Part shown: positions 7,774-14,851 of the stretch, piece by piece
Position numbering within the stretch: position 1 is the stretch's first letter
How the letters are laid out: each line of letters opens with the position of its first letter
From: Tissierellales bacterium
GTDB lineage: Bacteria; Bacillota; Clostridia; Tissierellales; JAOAQY01
DNA: 64,000 nucleotides
Assembly: GCA_025210965.1 (NCBI GenBank)
Contig: JAOAQY010000069.1
Coordinates: forward strand, 1 to 64,000
Direction: 5' to 3'
Notes under the pieces: generated by a model
Seen by the model: the letters and a program-made list of their open reading frames with translations, nothing else
What the model was told of the DNA's origin: nothing
Databases searched by the model: none
Translations under genes and position numbers: made by a program

Positions 7774-9105
7774 TTGAAGACTAGATGGAATGCAATTGTG
7801 ATAATGATTATAATGTTGATTGGTTTTTATTTTTATAGTGAAAATCATAGGAACTTTGACGCAGTAGAAAATGACAAAAAAAATGCAATAGAAATAGCGG
7901 TATGGGAGCTGGATTACGCTAATTGGACAGATTATGAACGGCAAATGCCATATAAATTTGTGATGGAAAATGGTATAAATGTTGTAATAAATCAGATAAA
8001 AGCTAGTAACTTGAGTGAATATCAAGATAAATTGAGAGAGCTTCTTTATAAAAAAGAAGGACCAACTTTAATTTATATTTCTAAGTTAGAATCATATAAG
8101 ACATATTCTGATAATGGAGTGGCAATGAACATTTCAGGGAAAGTTAACAACGCTAGTGAATTGTATCCCATTATGAAAAATGATTATTTTATTCCAGTAA
8201 GAGCAGAGCAGAGTCCAATAGCTATAAAAAAGGAAGTTATTGAAGGAGTAGGCTATTCGAAGGAGGAACCAGAGTTTTGGTCTATTAGAGATAAGTGGTT
8301 GAAATCGTCATGTAAAGACTTGAATTGGCAGAGATATGATGAAATTTTAGGAGATGTAATAGAAAATTTTGATTTAATAAATATTGAAAAAAGAAAGATT
8401 GATTTAACTAAAAAAGAATTTATCAGTCACTTGATAGAAGCAAAAAAAGAATTGTGGTCATCGTTATATTTAAGACCTCACAATTATTCTGTCAATGATT
8501 ATGAAAACTTGCTCTTGAATCCAAACTCAAATTTGTATCAAGAGTCAACTTTTAGACTTTTAGATGATAAGAATTTTAATTATAGGGATGTTGAATTTGA
8601 GAGAACGGTTAATTTGTTAAATCCTTTTTTATACTATGGTATTTCTAGATATGATGATTTGATAATATTAGATAATCAGAAAGCTACTAAATATATCAAT
8701 TTATCTGGATTTATAGTAAATACTAATGGGAAAAATACAAATTCCGGATTATCGTATATAAACGGGTTGATTGAGAGAAATAATCAAAAGATATTATTGG
8801 AAGGTGGTGGAAGAAATATTGGGTATCCAACTAATATGAATGCTATGTCTATTTACATTAATACAGAAGGGTACAAGTCTAGAAAAAAATTTGAAAAAAA
8901 ATATTTGAAACGAGCAAATGATAATATTTTAAGTGGAAAGTATAAGGTGATAGATAAAAATACTCAATTATATAAGGCTTTGAAATTTAAGATAGATAGA
9001 GAAATACTGAGGTTGGTATTTGAGGAAAAGACTATTGATAAGGAGAGTATGACTGAGGAACTTAGATACTTAGGAAATAGGCTAGAGCTTATGATTAATG
9101 AGTAA
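7774..9105 (+). CDS. Membrane-anchored solute-binding-like protein
   Basis: TTG 7774 follows the GAGGTGATGAT ribosome-binding region. The 443-residue protein starts with a single hydrophobic helix (about 6-23) and has no lipobox cysteine, so it is probably tethered by an uncleaved anchor. The rest resembles family 1 extracellular solute-binding proteins: an early beta-strand IEIAVWEL, a GPTLIYI segment, and a late helical region with an INTEGYKSRKKFEKKYL run. The likeness is weak. As last gene of the sigma-factor operon it could be the capture subunit for the two permeases or a sensor. I am unsure of the ligand. Confidence 0.55.
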   Translation: MKTRWNAIVIMIIMLIGFYFYSENHRNFDAVENDKKNAIEIAVWELDYANWTDYERQMPYKFVMENGINVVINQIKASNLSEYQDKLRELLYKKEGPTLIYISKLESYKTYSDNGVAMNISGKVNNASELYPIMKNDYFIPVRAEQSPIAIKKEVIEGVGYSKEEPEFWSIRDKWLKSSCKDLNWQRYDEILGDVIENFDLINIEKRKIDLTKKEFISHLIEAKKELWSSLYLRPHNYSVNDYENLLLNPNSNLYQESTFRLLDDKNFNYRDVEFERTVNLLNPFLYYGISRYDDLIILDNQKATKYINLSGFIVNTNGKNTNSGLSYINGLIERNNQKILLEGGGRNIGYPTNMNAMSIYINTEGYKSRKKFEKKYLKRANDNILSGKYKVIDKNTQLYKALKFKIDREILRLVFEEKTIDKESMTEELRYLGNRLELMINE

Positions 9106-9218
9106 TGTTGTAGATTAGCACTTTCTGTTACAAATTTAGCACAATTGGGGTAAATACTATTCACAGAATAATTTATATGATAAAATACAAAGATAAAGAT
9201 TCAGAAGGAGGCTCTAGC

Positions 9219-10244
9219 ATGGGAAAAGAAAAAGCAAAATTAACAATTACAGATATAGCAGAAATGGCTGGTGTTTCAAAAGCAACGGTATCTAGAGTTA
9301 TTAATAAAACTAAGCCTGTAAGTAGCGAAGTTAGACAGAGAGTTATGCAAGTTATTAAGGAAACTGGATATAAACCATCGTTTGTTGCAAGGAGTTTGAT
9401 TAATAAAGAAACTAATATCATAGGGGTAGTGGTTCCAGATATATCTAATGAATTTTGTAGTCAATTAGTTCAAGGAGTTGTAGATGTCGCTAATATTTAC
9501 AATTACACCATGATTCTTTGTAATACATTTAGTGATTATCAGAGAGAGGAAGATTTTTTGGAAGTGCTATCTGAAAAAGAGGTAGATGGTATTATTTTTG
9601 TGACTTATAGTGCATCTGATTATCACAAAGAATTTTTTGATTCGTATGAAAAACCGGTTGTAACGGTAAATGCAAAAATTCAAGATGTAAGACACCCTAA
9701 TGTCGATATAGATAATGAAATGGCAGCATATGAGGGCGTTAGATATTTGATGGACTTAGGTCATGAAAAGATAGCGATGATAGGCGTAGATAATGCAGAT
9801 TATGCTACAGGATATTTGAGAAAAAAAGGATATAAAAAAGCACTAGAAGATAACGATGTAGAGTATAACGAAGATTATTATAAAGAAGCAAATTATTCAG
9901 CTGAATTAGCTAGAGAGAAAATTAAAGAACTTCTTGAATTAGAGGAAGTTCCAACAGCAGTATTTTGTGCAAGTGATGAAATGGCAGCAGGAGCTATAGG
10001 TTATTGTTTAGAGAATGGGGTTAGAGTGCCAGAAGATATTTCAATAATGGGTTTTGATGACTCAAAAATCTCAAAATTATTTGTACCTCAAATAACTACT
10101 ATTAGTCAGCCATCTTTTGATATGGGAGCTGTAGCAATGAGACTTATAGATAAGATTAAGGGTAAAAATAAATTAGAAGAGATGTCATATCAATTGGCAC
10201 ATAAAATTATAGAAAGAAACAGTACTTCAAAATTGTTTAAATAG
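9219..10244 (+). CDS. LacI-family transcriptional regulator (CcpA-like)
   Basis: ATG 9219 has AGAAGGAGG eight bases upstream; an upstream start would add 14 residues unlike the family. The 341-residue protein has an N-terminal LacI helix-turn-helix (ITDIAEMAGVSKATVSRVIN, about residues 9-28) and hinge, then a periplasmic-binding-protein-like effector domain (IIGVVVPDISNEF onward, with the C-terminal ISIMGFDDS signature). There are no sugar genes next to it, so it could be a global regulator such as CcpA rather than a local repressor, but the HPr-contact residues were not verified. It is followed 11 bases later by a sulfoxide reductase gene. Confidence 0.85.
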   Translation: MGKEKAKLTITDIAEMAGVSKATVSRVINKTKPVSSEVRQRVMQVIKETGYKPSFVARSLINKETNIIGVVVPDISNEFCSQLVQGVVDVANIYNYTMILCNTFSDYQREEDFLEVLSEKEVDGIIFVTYSASDYHKEFFDSYEKPVVTVNAKIQDVRHPNVDIDNEMAAYEGVRYLMDLGHEKIAMIGVDNADYATGYLRKKGYKKALEDNDVEYNEDYYKEANYSAELAREKIKELLELEEVPTAVFCASDEMAAGAIGYCLENGVRVPEDISIMGFDDSKISKLFVPQITTISQPSFDMGAVAMRLIDKIKGKNKLEEMSYQLAHKIIERNSTSKLFK

Positions 10245-10254
10245 GGGGATTAAT

Positions 10255-10761
10255 ATGAAGCCAATAAAGCCTATAGTTACAGAGGACCCTAAAAAACTTT
10301 ATGATTACATAAATTTGAAGATTACAGGTTTTTTGAGTGAAGAGAGCGACTGGCTAGCAAATTTTTCTAATGTATCTGCGATATTGAAGTTGTTACTTAG
10401 CGATATTAACTGGGCTGGATTTTATTTTTTAAAAAATGAAGAGCTTGTATTAGGACCTTTTCAAGGATTGCCAGCTTGTACTAGATTAAAAATTGGAAAA
10501 GGCGTTTGCGGTACTGCGGTTGAAGAAGATAAAATTCAATTAGTAGAAGATGTTAATAAATTCCCAGGACATGTTGCTTGTGATGAAGCATCAAATTCAG
10601 AAATAGTTTTGCCGATTCACTATAAAGACAAGGTTATTGGAGTTTTGGATATTGATAGTCCTAAAATAGGAAGGTTTAAAGAGATTGACATGGAAGGCCT
10701 TAGAAAGATTGTCTATAGTATAGAGCAATATATAGATTTTAAAAACATGGAATTTATATAA
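10255..10761 (+). CDS. msrC: Free methionine (R)-sulfoxide reductase, GAF-domain type
   Basis: The 168-residue protein is a single GAF domain. The three cysteines of fRMsr enzymes are present at C75, C85 and C109, with the same 10- and 24-residue spacing as E. coli C84/C94/C118. Flanking runs INWAGFYF, GLPACTR and GKGVCGTA also match. It reduces free methionine-R-sulfoxide in the cytoplasm using thioredoxin, part of oxidative-damage repair. It sits ten bases after the LacI-type gene and is closed by a strong terminator. Confidence 0.92.
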   Translation: MKPIKPIVTEDPKKLYDYINLKITGFLSEESDWLANFSNVSAILKLLLSDINWAGFYFLKNEELVLGPFQGLPACTRLKIGKGVCGTAVEEDKIQLVEDVNKFPGHVACDEASNSEIVLPIHYKDKVIGVLDIDSPKIGRFKEIDMEGLRKIVYSIEQYIDFKNMEFI

Positions 10762-10794
10762 AAAAATCTCAGAATTAAATTCTGAGATTTTTTT
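10761..10794. terminator. Bidirectional intrinsic terminator
   Basis: A 12-bp inverted repeat (AATCTCAGAATT / AATTCTGAGATT) flanked by an A-run and a T7 run lies between the convergent sulfoxide reductase gene and the 63-residue coiled-coil gene. Confidence 0.9.
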
Positions 10795-10800
10795 AGTGAT

Positions 10801-10992
10801 TTATTTTTTTTCTTTGATTGTTGAAATTGCTTCACGCACTTTATTATTAGTGTCACTACTTAGCATATTCAAGCTATTTACACTTCTCTGTAGTGCGTCA
10901 ATTTCTTCACGATTATAAGAAACATCTTCTGCTAATTTTTCTAATTTAGAATTTATTTGACTTAGTAAATCTAATATCTTTTCATCAGTCAT
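10801..10992 (-). CDS. Small coiled-coil protein of unknown function
   Basis: The 63-residue product is almost entirely helical with heptad-like spacing (LDLLSQINSKLEKLAEDV ... EIDALQRSVNSLNMLS). It has no membrane segment and no cysteine. A clear AAAGGAGG lies eight bases before the ATG on the minus strand and a terminator follows, which supports a real gene despite its length. I recognise no family; a small oligomerising or partner-binding protein is all that can be inferred. Confidence 0.65.
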   Translation of the reverse strand: MTDEKILDLLSQINSKLEKLAEDVSYNREEIDALQRSVNSLNMLSSDTNNKVREAISTIKEKK

Positions 10993-11107
10993 TGGTAAAA
11001 CCTCCTTTAAAATTGGTTGAAACTATAAAAATAGGTATATAAATATTATATACAAAAATAGAGAATTTAAACAGCACAAAATGATAAATCAAAAGGATGG
11101 TGGCGAA

Positions 11108-11599
11108 ATGAAAGGTCATACAGATAAAAAGCAATTGGAAAGACATGCTGTTGATATTTTCGTTGATAGATTTTATAATATATTTGGAGCTAAGTATAAA
11201 ATTCTTGAGTTAAGGGAAAGACCTGATGCACTATTGGAAACCGAAAGAGGGAAGAAGATTGGTGTTGAGATAGCTCATTTGTTTAAAAATCAAGAAGAGG
11301 CTAGATTTTTATTGGGAAAAGCTGAGCAATTAAATTTGTATTTTGAAGTAGCAGAACACTACGATGATCATTTAATTGCACTAAATCAATTGCTGAGAAA
11401 GAAAGAAAAAGTTATAAGTAAGTACGATGTCGATTTTCCTATAGTCTTATTAATAAGGAGTGCTACACCAGATCTGACCTATAGCAGAATGAAGTTATTG
11501 GAAGAGGATTTATATATACCTCAAAGCTGTAGAGATGTTTGGCTATTGTTAGATGATAGTCATGAACATGATTGGGGAAGCTTAGTTAAATTAAAGTAA
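11108..11599 (+). CDS. Conserved hypothetical protein, possibly nuclease-like fold
   Basis: ATG 11108 is preferred because AGGATGGTGGCG precedes it; the ATG at 11081 has no ribosome binding site. The 163-residue soluble protein has an N-terminal helix followed by KYKILELRERPDALLE and KKIGVEIAHLF, a spacing reminiscent of the PD...ExK core of restriction-endonuclease-like folds, although the final lysine is not seen after the glutamate. The C-terminal part has a hydrophobic strand (DFPIVLLIR) and the run VWLLLDD. I do not recognise the family, and the nuclease idea is a guess. A small cysteine-rich gene follows 9 bases later. Confidence 0.6.
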   Translation: MKGHTDKKQLERHAVDIFVDRFYNIFGAKYKILELRERPDALLETERGKKIGVEIAHLFKNQEEARFLLGKAEQLNLYFEVAEHYDDHLIALNQLLRKKEKVISKYDVDFPIVLLIRSATPDLTYSRMKLLEEDLYIPQSCRDVWLLLDDSHEHDWGSLVKLK

Positions 11600-11608
11600 G
11601 GTGATGTA

Positions 11609-11779
11609 ATGCGAGTGAATTGTTTAAAGTGTGTATATTATTATGTAACTTGGGAACCTCAAAATCCAAAGGGATGTAAGTTTTTTGGTTTCAAAAGCAA
11701 AGAAATGCCATCTAATGTAGTGCTGAGAAATTCTGGGGAGGTTTGCCAGAGTTATAAAGAAAAGATCCAAGAAAAATAG
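11609..11779 (+). CDS. Small conserved cysteine-containing protein
   Basis: ATG 11609 is preceded by AAGGTGATGTA. The 56-residue product begins MRVNCLKCVYYYVTWEPQNP and contains four cysteines (C5, C8, C23, C46), with GCKFFGFKSKEMPS in the middle. I recall similar short proteins in clostridial and other anaerobe genomes, probably metal-binding through the CxxC and later cysteines. No enzyme activity can be assigned. The terminator that follows overlaps its last codons. Confidence 0.75.
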   Translation: MRVNCLKCVYYYVTWEPQNPKGCKFFGFKSKEMPSNVVLRNSGEVCQSYKEKIQEK

Positions 11780-11801
11780 ATAAATTTCTTGGATCTTTTT
11801 A
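11761..11801. terminator. Bidirectional intrinsic terminator overlapping a stop codon
   Basis: AAAGATCCAAGAAA pairs with TTTCTTGGATCTTT and is followed by Ts. The left arm codes for the last residues of the small cysteine protein; the opposite strand serves the convergent 273-residue gene. Confidence 0.85.
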
Positions 11802-11805
11802 GTGT

Positions 11806-12627
11806 CTATAGATATAAATCAATATATAGACCAACGCCCATCAAATCATTTAGAAATGTTGGAGGTGAATTTGGAGAGTAGAGAGTAGTTCCCATCATAT
11901 TAACATTAGCTAGAGAAAGAGCGAATTCAGATGTACGCTGCTCTATAAGTGATAAAGTTTGAGTTAATTGAGATAAATAAATATTAAAATCAGAACCTGA
12001 ATATTCATTAGTGCTAGATTCTTCATCTATGATTTTTAGATGGTTTGACTCCTCGGATTTTTCTATGTCAAAGTTAGATAAAGTTTCTTCGTAAATATTT
12101 TCGAGGGAATATATAGATTCTCTCAATGGGTTAAGAGCATTTATTTCTTCATTTTGGTCAAGTAAATCAGTGAAATTATTATAAGTTTTTGTAAAATCAG
12201 ATATCAACGAATTATATGTAGTGTCATTTTCTTCTTTAGCTTTTTGTCTTATTGTCGGTTTTTTAAGAAAATTTTTTTGAATATCGATATCAGGAGTGGC
12301 TTTGTTTTCGTTTAATTGGTTATCATCTTTGTCTTCAATTGCAATTTCAGCAGAAAATGCTTCGTTATTCTCAGCTGAAATTGAAGTATCTTGTTCGCTG
12401 AGAAATTCATTTAATTTTTCACTTGATTCTTCGAGCTCGGATATAGAATTTGAAAATTCTTTTATGAAATTTGTGATTTGTTTAACTTGGTCAAACGAAA
12501 GAAGAGCGTGAAAAGCTTCTAATGGTTCTGGCTGTTTTAATAACTGAATTAAATTTTGACTAGCTGGTGATACAGATTGAATCGGATTGCTTTTTTCGAG
12601 AGACATTAAATTTTCAATGTTTTCCAT
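11806..12627 (-). CDS. Acidic helical protein of unknown function
   Basis: The 273-residue product starts at an ATG preceded by AAAGGGGGA on the minus strand. It has no signal peptide or membrane segment. The middle (about 75-125) is low-complexity and rich in E, S, N and D; the flanking parts are helical (QVKQITNFIKEFSNSISELEESSEKL and IYLSQLTQTLSLIEQR). I recognise no family. It is transcribed divergently from the cupin gene across a perfect 21-bp inverted repeat, so the two may share control. Confidence 0.6.
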   Translation of the reverse strand: MENIENLMSLEKSNPIQSVSPASQNLIQLLKQPEPLEAFHALLSFDQVKQITNFIKEFSNSISELEESSEKLNEFLSEQDTSISAENNEAFSAEIAIEDKDDNQLNENKATPDIDIQKNFLKKPTIRQKAKEENDTTYNSLISDFTKTYNNFTDLLDQNEEINALNPLRESIYSLENIYEETLSNFDIEKSEESNHLKIIDEESSTNEYSGSDFNIYLSQLTQTLSLIEQRTSEFALSLANVNMMGTTLYSPNSPPTFLNDLMGVGLYIDLYL

Positions 12628-12659
12628 AAAAATCCCCCTTTGGTTGAATACAGATTTAA

Positions 12660-12712
12660 CATACTATATTTATATTATACCCAAAAATATAGTATAATAT
12701 AAATATAGTATG
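12660..12712. repeat. Perfect 21-bp inverted repeat between divergent genes
   Basis: Bases 12660-12680 and 12692-12712 are exact reverse complements, separated by 11 bases. Each arm contains TATAAT on its outward strand (for example 12693-12698 on plus), so both divergent promoters may lie inside the repeat. On the plus strand the right arm ends three bases before AGGAGG of the cupin gene, so a transcript could also fold here and affect translation. Confidence 0.85.
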
Positions 12713-12728
12713 AAAGGAGGATTTGAAA

Positions 12729-13076
12729 ATGATAGTACAACATGAAGATACGATACAGTACACTAAAATAAATAATGATGCGACTAAAGGGGCATCTATA
12801 AAGGCATTGATATCACCTAAAGAGGGCTGGGAAGGACATGTTATGAGAATTTTAGAATTAGAAGAGGGAGGATATAGCCCTAAACATGAGCATCCTTGGC
12901 CACATATAAACTATATTTTAGAAGGAGAAGGCTACGTTTATTTAAATGGCGAAGAAATACCAGTTAAAGCAGGTTCGTATGCGTATATCCCAGCTGGGGA
13001 ATTACATCAATTTGTTAACACAGGAAATTCAACTTTTAAATTTATATGTATAGTTCCAGAGGAAGGTCATAAATAA
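12729..13076 (+). CDS. Small cupin-domain protein
   Basis: ATG 12729 lies eight bases after AGGAGG (12715-12720); a TTG two codons earlier is too close. The 115-residue product is one cupin barrel with a metal-binding set PKHEHPWPH (H53, H55, H59), E65 and, in the second motif, GELHQF (H93). Such proteins bind a metal and a small ligand or catalyse isomerase or dioxygenase chemistry; the substrate cannot be told from sequence. It is monocistronic, between a long inverted repeat and a terminator. Confidence 0.85.
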   Translation: MIVQHEDTIQYTKINNDATKGASIKALISPKEGWEGHVMRILELEEGGYSPKHEHPWPHINYILEGEGYVYLNGEEIPVKAGSYAYIPAGELHQFVNTGNSTFKFICIVPEEGHK

Positions 13077-13082
13077 TTCTTT

Positions 13083-13125
13083 AAAATGATTGCAGATATT
13101 TATAAATATTTGCAATCATTTTTTG
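13083..13125 (+). terminator. Intrinsic terminator after the cupin gene
   Basis: AAAATGATTGCAGATATTT pairs with AAATATTTGCAATCATTTT (one G-T pair), followed by Ts. Confidence 0.85.
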
Positions 13126-13150
13126 TTAGAGTGAAAATCAAATTGTGCTA

Positions 13151-13179
13151 TTGACAATCATTATCAAATATTATATTAT
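13151..13179 (+). promoter_or_regulatory. Sigma-A promoter of feoA with overlapping Fur box
   Basis: TTGACA (13151-13156), 17 bases, TATTAT (13174-13179) is a near-consensus promoter. Bases 13152-13166 (TGACAATCATTATCA) match the 7-1-7 Fur/ferric-repressor motif TGATAATNATTATCA at 14 of 15 positions and cover the -35. A weaker half-matching site, TGATTATCATTATTT, lies at 13191-13205. Iron-dependent repression of the feo genes is the expected outcome. Confidence 0.85.
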
Positions 13180-13218
13180 TAAGTAAAGAATGATTATCAT
13201 TATTTAGGAGGTTTTATT

Positions 13219-13443
13219 ATGCCACTGTCTATGGTTTATCCAGGTCAAAAAGTAGTGCTTAAAGAAATTACGTGGGGCGAAAAGGTTAGAAGAAGATTAG
13301 AAGATATGGGACTAACTGAAGGCGTTAGTTTTGAGATGCTTAGAGGCGATAATAGAGGAGCATATATAATTAATTTGCGTGGGAGTAGATTGATATTAGG
13401 GAGAGGCATGGCTCATAAAATTATTGTGGATTTGGCTAAATAG
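13219..13443 (+). CDS. feoA: Ferrous iron transport protein A
   Basis: The 74-residue product is one FeoA/SH3-like domain (PGQKVVLKEI ... KVRRRLEDMGLTEGVSFEML ... GRGMAHKIIV), the usual length. FeoA is a small cytoplasmic partner of the FeoB ferrous iron channel. ATG 13219 follows AGGAGG. It has its own Fur-type operator and promoter. The next gene encodes a FeoB-associated Cys-rich membrane protein, but no feoB lies between or near them. Confidence 0.92.
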   Translation: MPLSMVYPGQKVVLKEITWGEKVRRRLEDMGLTEGVSFEMLRGDNRGAYIINLRGSRLILGRGMAHKIIVDLAK

Positions 13444-13463
13444 TTAAAATCAAGAGGTGATTT

Positions 13464-13637
13464 ATGTTTGAAATAATTGCATATATTATTACAACTATTA
13501 TGGTTATATTTGCGATAGGTATTATTTATAAAAATTTTAAAAATGGTAGTCAAGGAAAATGTTCGAATTGTAATTGTAATTGCAAAGATTGTGGTATAAA
13601 AAATATGAATAAAAAAGACGATAAAAAAGGGCGATAG
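13464..13637 (+). CDS. FeoB-associated cysteine-rich membrane protein
   Basis: The 57-residue product has an N-terminal membrane segment (about 3-22, IIAYIITTIMVIFAIGIIY) and a C-terminal cysteine cluster, CSNCNCNCKDC (residues 33-43), then a lysine-rich tail. This matches the small FeoB-associated Cys-rich proteins that normally follow feoB. AGAGGTGATTT precedes the ATG, and the gene starts 20 bases after feoA. It probably binds iron at the inner membrane face. It was too short for most gene finders but has all expected signals. Confidence 0.85.
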   Translation: MFEIIAYIITTIMVIFAIGIIYKNFKNGSQGKCSNCNCNCKDCGIKNMNKKDDKKGR

Positions 13638-13648
13638 CCCTTTTTTAT
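13623..13648 (+). terminator. Intrinsic terminator of the feo unit
   Basis: AAAAAAGGGC-GATA-GCCCTTTTTT; it includes the last codons of the Cys-rich gene. Confidence 0.85.
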
Positions 13649-13698
13649 TACCCTAGTTATTTGATATAATGTAATAGACAAATAATTGGGGTGAGATT

Positions 13699-14832
13699 AT
13701 GGAAAATAGACGCAATTTAAAAAATGAAAATATACGTTTTACATATGATGTTTTAGATAGTATGGTTGATTGGGTTAGAGTAGTCGATTGCGATGGTCAT
13801 GTTATTTTTACAAATAGAAGTATGAGTCAGTGTATAGGTGGAGTGCGTCTTGATTCGAAATGCTATGAGGCTATTGGAAAGGATAATCCATGCAATGTAT
13901 GCACTACTAAGGCTACCATATCTACTGGAGGAGTAACAGAAAAAGAAGAGGTCATTGGAAATAGAATTTATTCTGTGAAGAGTGCCCCTATAAAAGATGA
14001 GTCTGGTAAAATATATGCAGCGGTGGAGGTTTTTAGAGACGTTACAAGAGAACGTGCTTTAGAGCGTGAAATAATGGAAGCTAATAAGATTATGAGAGAT
14101 GATTTAGAGTTTTCAAGAAAACTTCAAAGAAAAATACTTCCAAATAAAGATCAATATGGTTCATTTAAAATAGATTATATATATGAAGCATCAGAAGCGC
14201 TTAGTGGCGACATGTTTGATGTTTTTAAAATAGATGATAGATATACGGGTATATACGTAAGTGATGTTGTAGGTCATGGTGTTACAGCATCTATGATGAC
14301 TATGTTTATACGCCAAACTATGCGTGCGTTAAAGGACTATTATATTAGGCCAGGAAAAGTTTTGTCTGAATTGCACAAAAGATTTTTACAATTACAATTA
14401 GATGATGATAAATATTTTACTATATTTTATGGTATACTAGATTCGGCGGACGATACTTTTTTATTTTCAAATGCTGGTCATAATTGTATTCCACTCCTTT
14501 TAAAAGATGATGAGGTAAATCTTTTGAAAGTTACAGGATATCCTATTGCATCATTGTTTAATAGTATAACGTATGAGGAACAGACTATCTCCTTAAATGA
14601 AGGCGATAAGCTGTTGTTATACACCGATGGTATAATCGAAGCTAAAAATAAATATGGCGAACAATTTGGCTTAGAAAGGCTTAGAGAGCTTGCTAGAGAT
14701 AGGAATCATAATATAATTGAGGACATAAAAAGGTATGTTAAGGAGTATGAATTCAATACAAAAGAAGATGATTTTGCCATAATAAAGGCAAGATATGTTA
14801 GAAATCAGGGAAGTAAAAACTTTTTTTATTAA
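13699..14832 (+). CDS. PAS domain-SpoIIE/RsbU-type serine phosphatase
   Basis: This 377-residue soluble protein has an N-terminal PAS-like domain (about 15-118) and a short helical linker. A PP2C-type SpoIIE domain follows (about 150-370) with metal motifs SGDMFDVF (D171), [20 protein letters not shown] and EDDFAI. Such phosphatases dephosphorylate anti-sigma-factor antagonists or other regulators when the PAS domain senses a signal. The PAS part holds C55-x9-C65-x2-C68, which may bind a metal, heme or Fe-S cluster. It is not SpoIIE itself: it lacks the ten membrane segments. pgi starts 19 bases downstream. Confidence 0.85.
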   Translation: MENRRNLKNENIRFTYDVLDSMVDWVRVVDCDGHVIFTNRSMSQCIGGVRLDSKCYEAIGKDNPCNVCTTKATISTGGVTEKEEVIGNRIYSVKSAPIKDESGKIYAAVEVFRDVTRERALEREIMEANKIMRDDLEFSRKLQRKILPNKDQYGSFKIDYIYEASEALSGDMFDVFKIDDRYTGIYVSDVVGHGVTASMMTMFIRQTMRALKDYYIRPGKVLSELHKRFLQLQLDDDKYFTIFYGILDSADDTFLFSNAGHNCIPLLLKDDEVNLLKVTGYPIASLFNSITYEEQTISLNEGDKLLLYTDGIIEAKNKYGEQFGLERLRELARDRNHNIIEDIKRYVKEYEFNTKEDDFAIIKARYVRNQGSKNFFY

Positions 14833-14851
14833 ATTGAGGAGGCGCCGAGGC

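Noticed and set aside
13699-14832. SpoIIE phosphatase as evidence of sporulation
   Set aside because: The protein is soluble with a PAS domain and lacks the membrane part of SpoIIE; it is an RsbU-like regulator.
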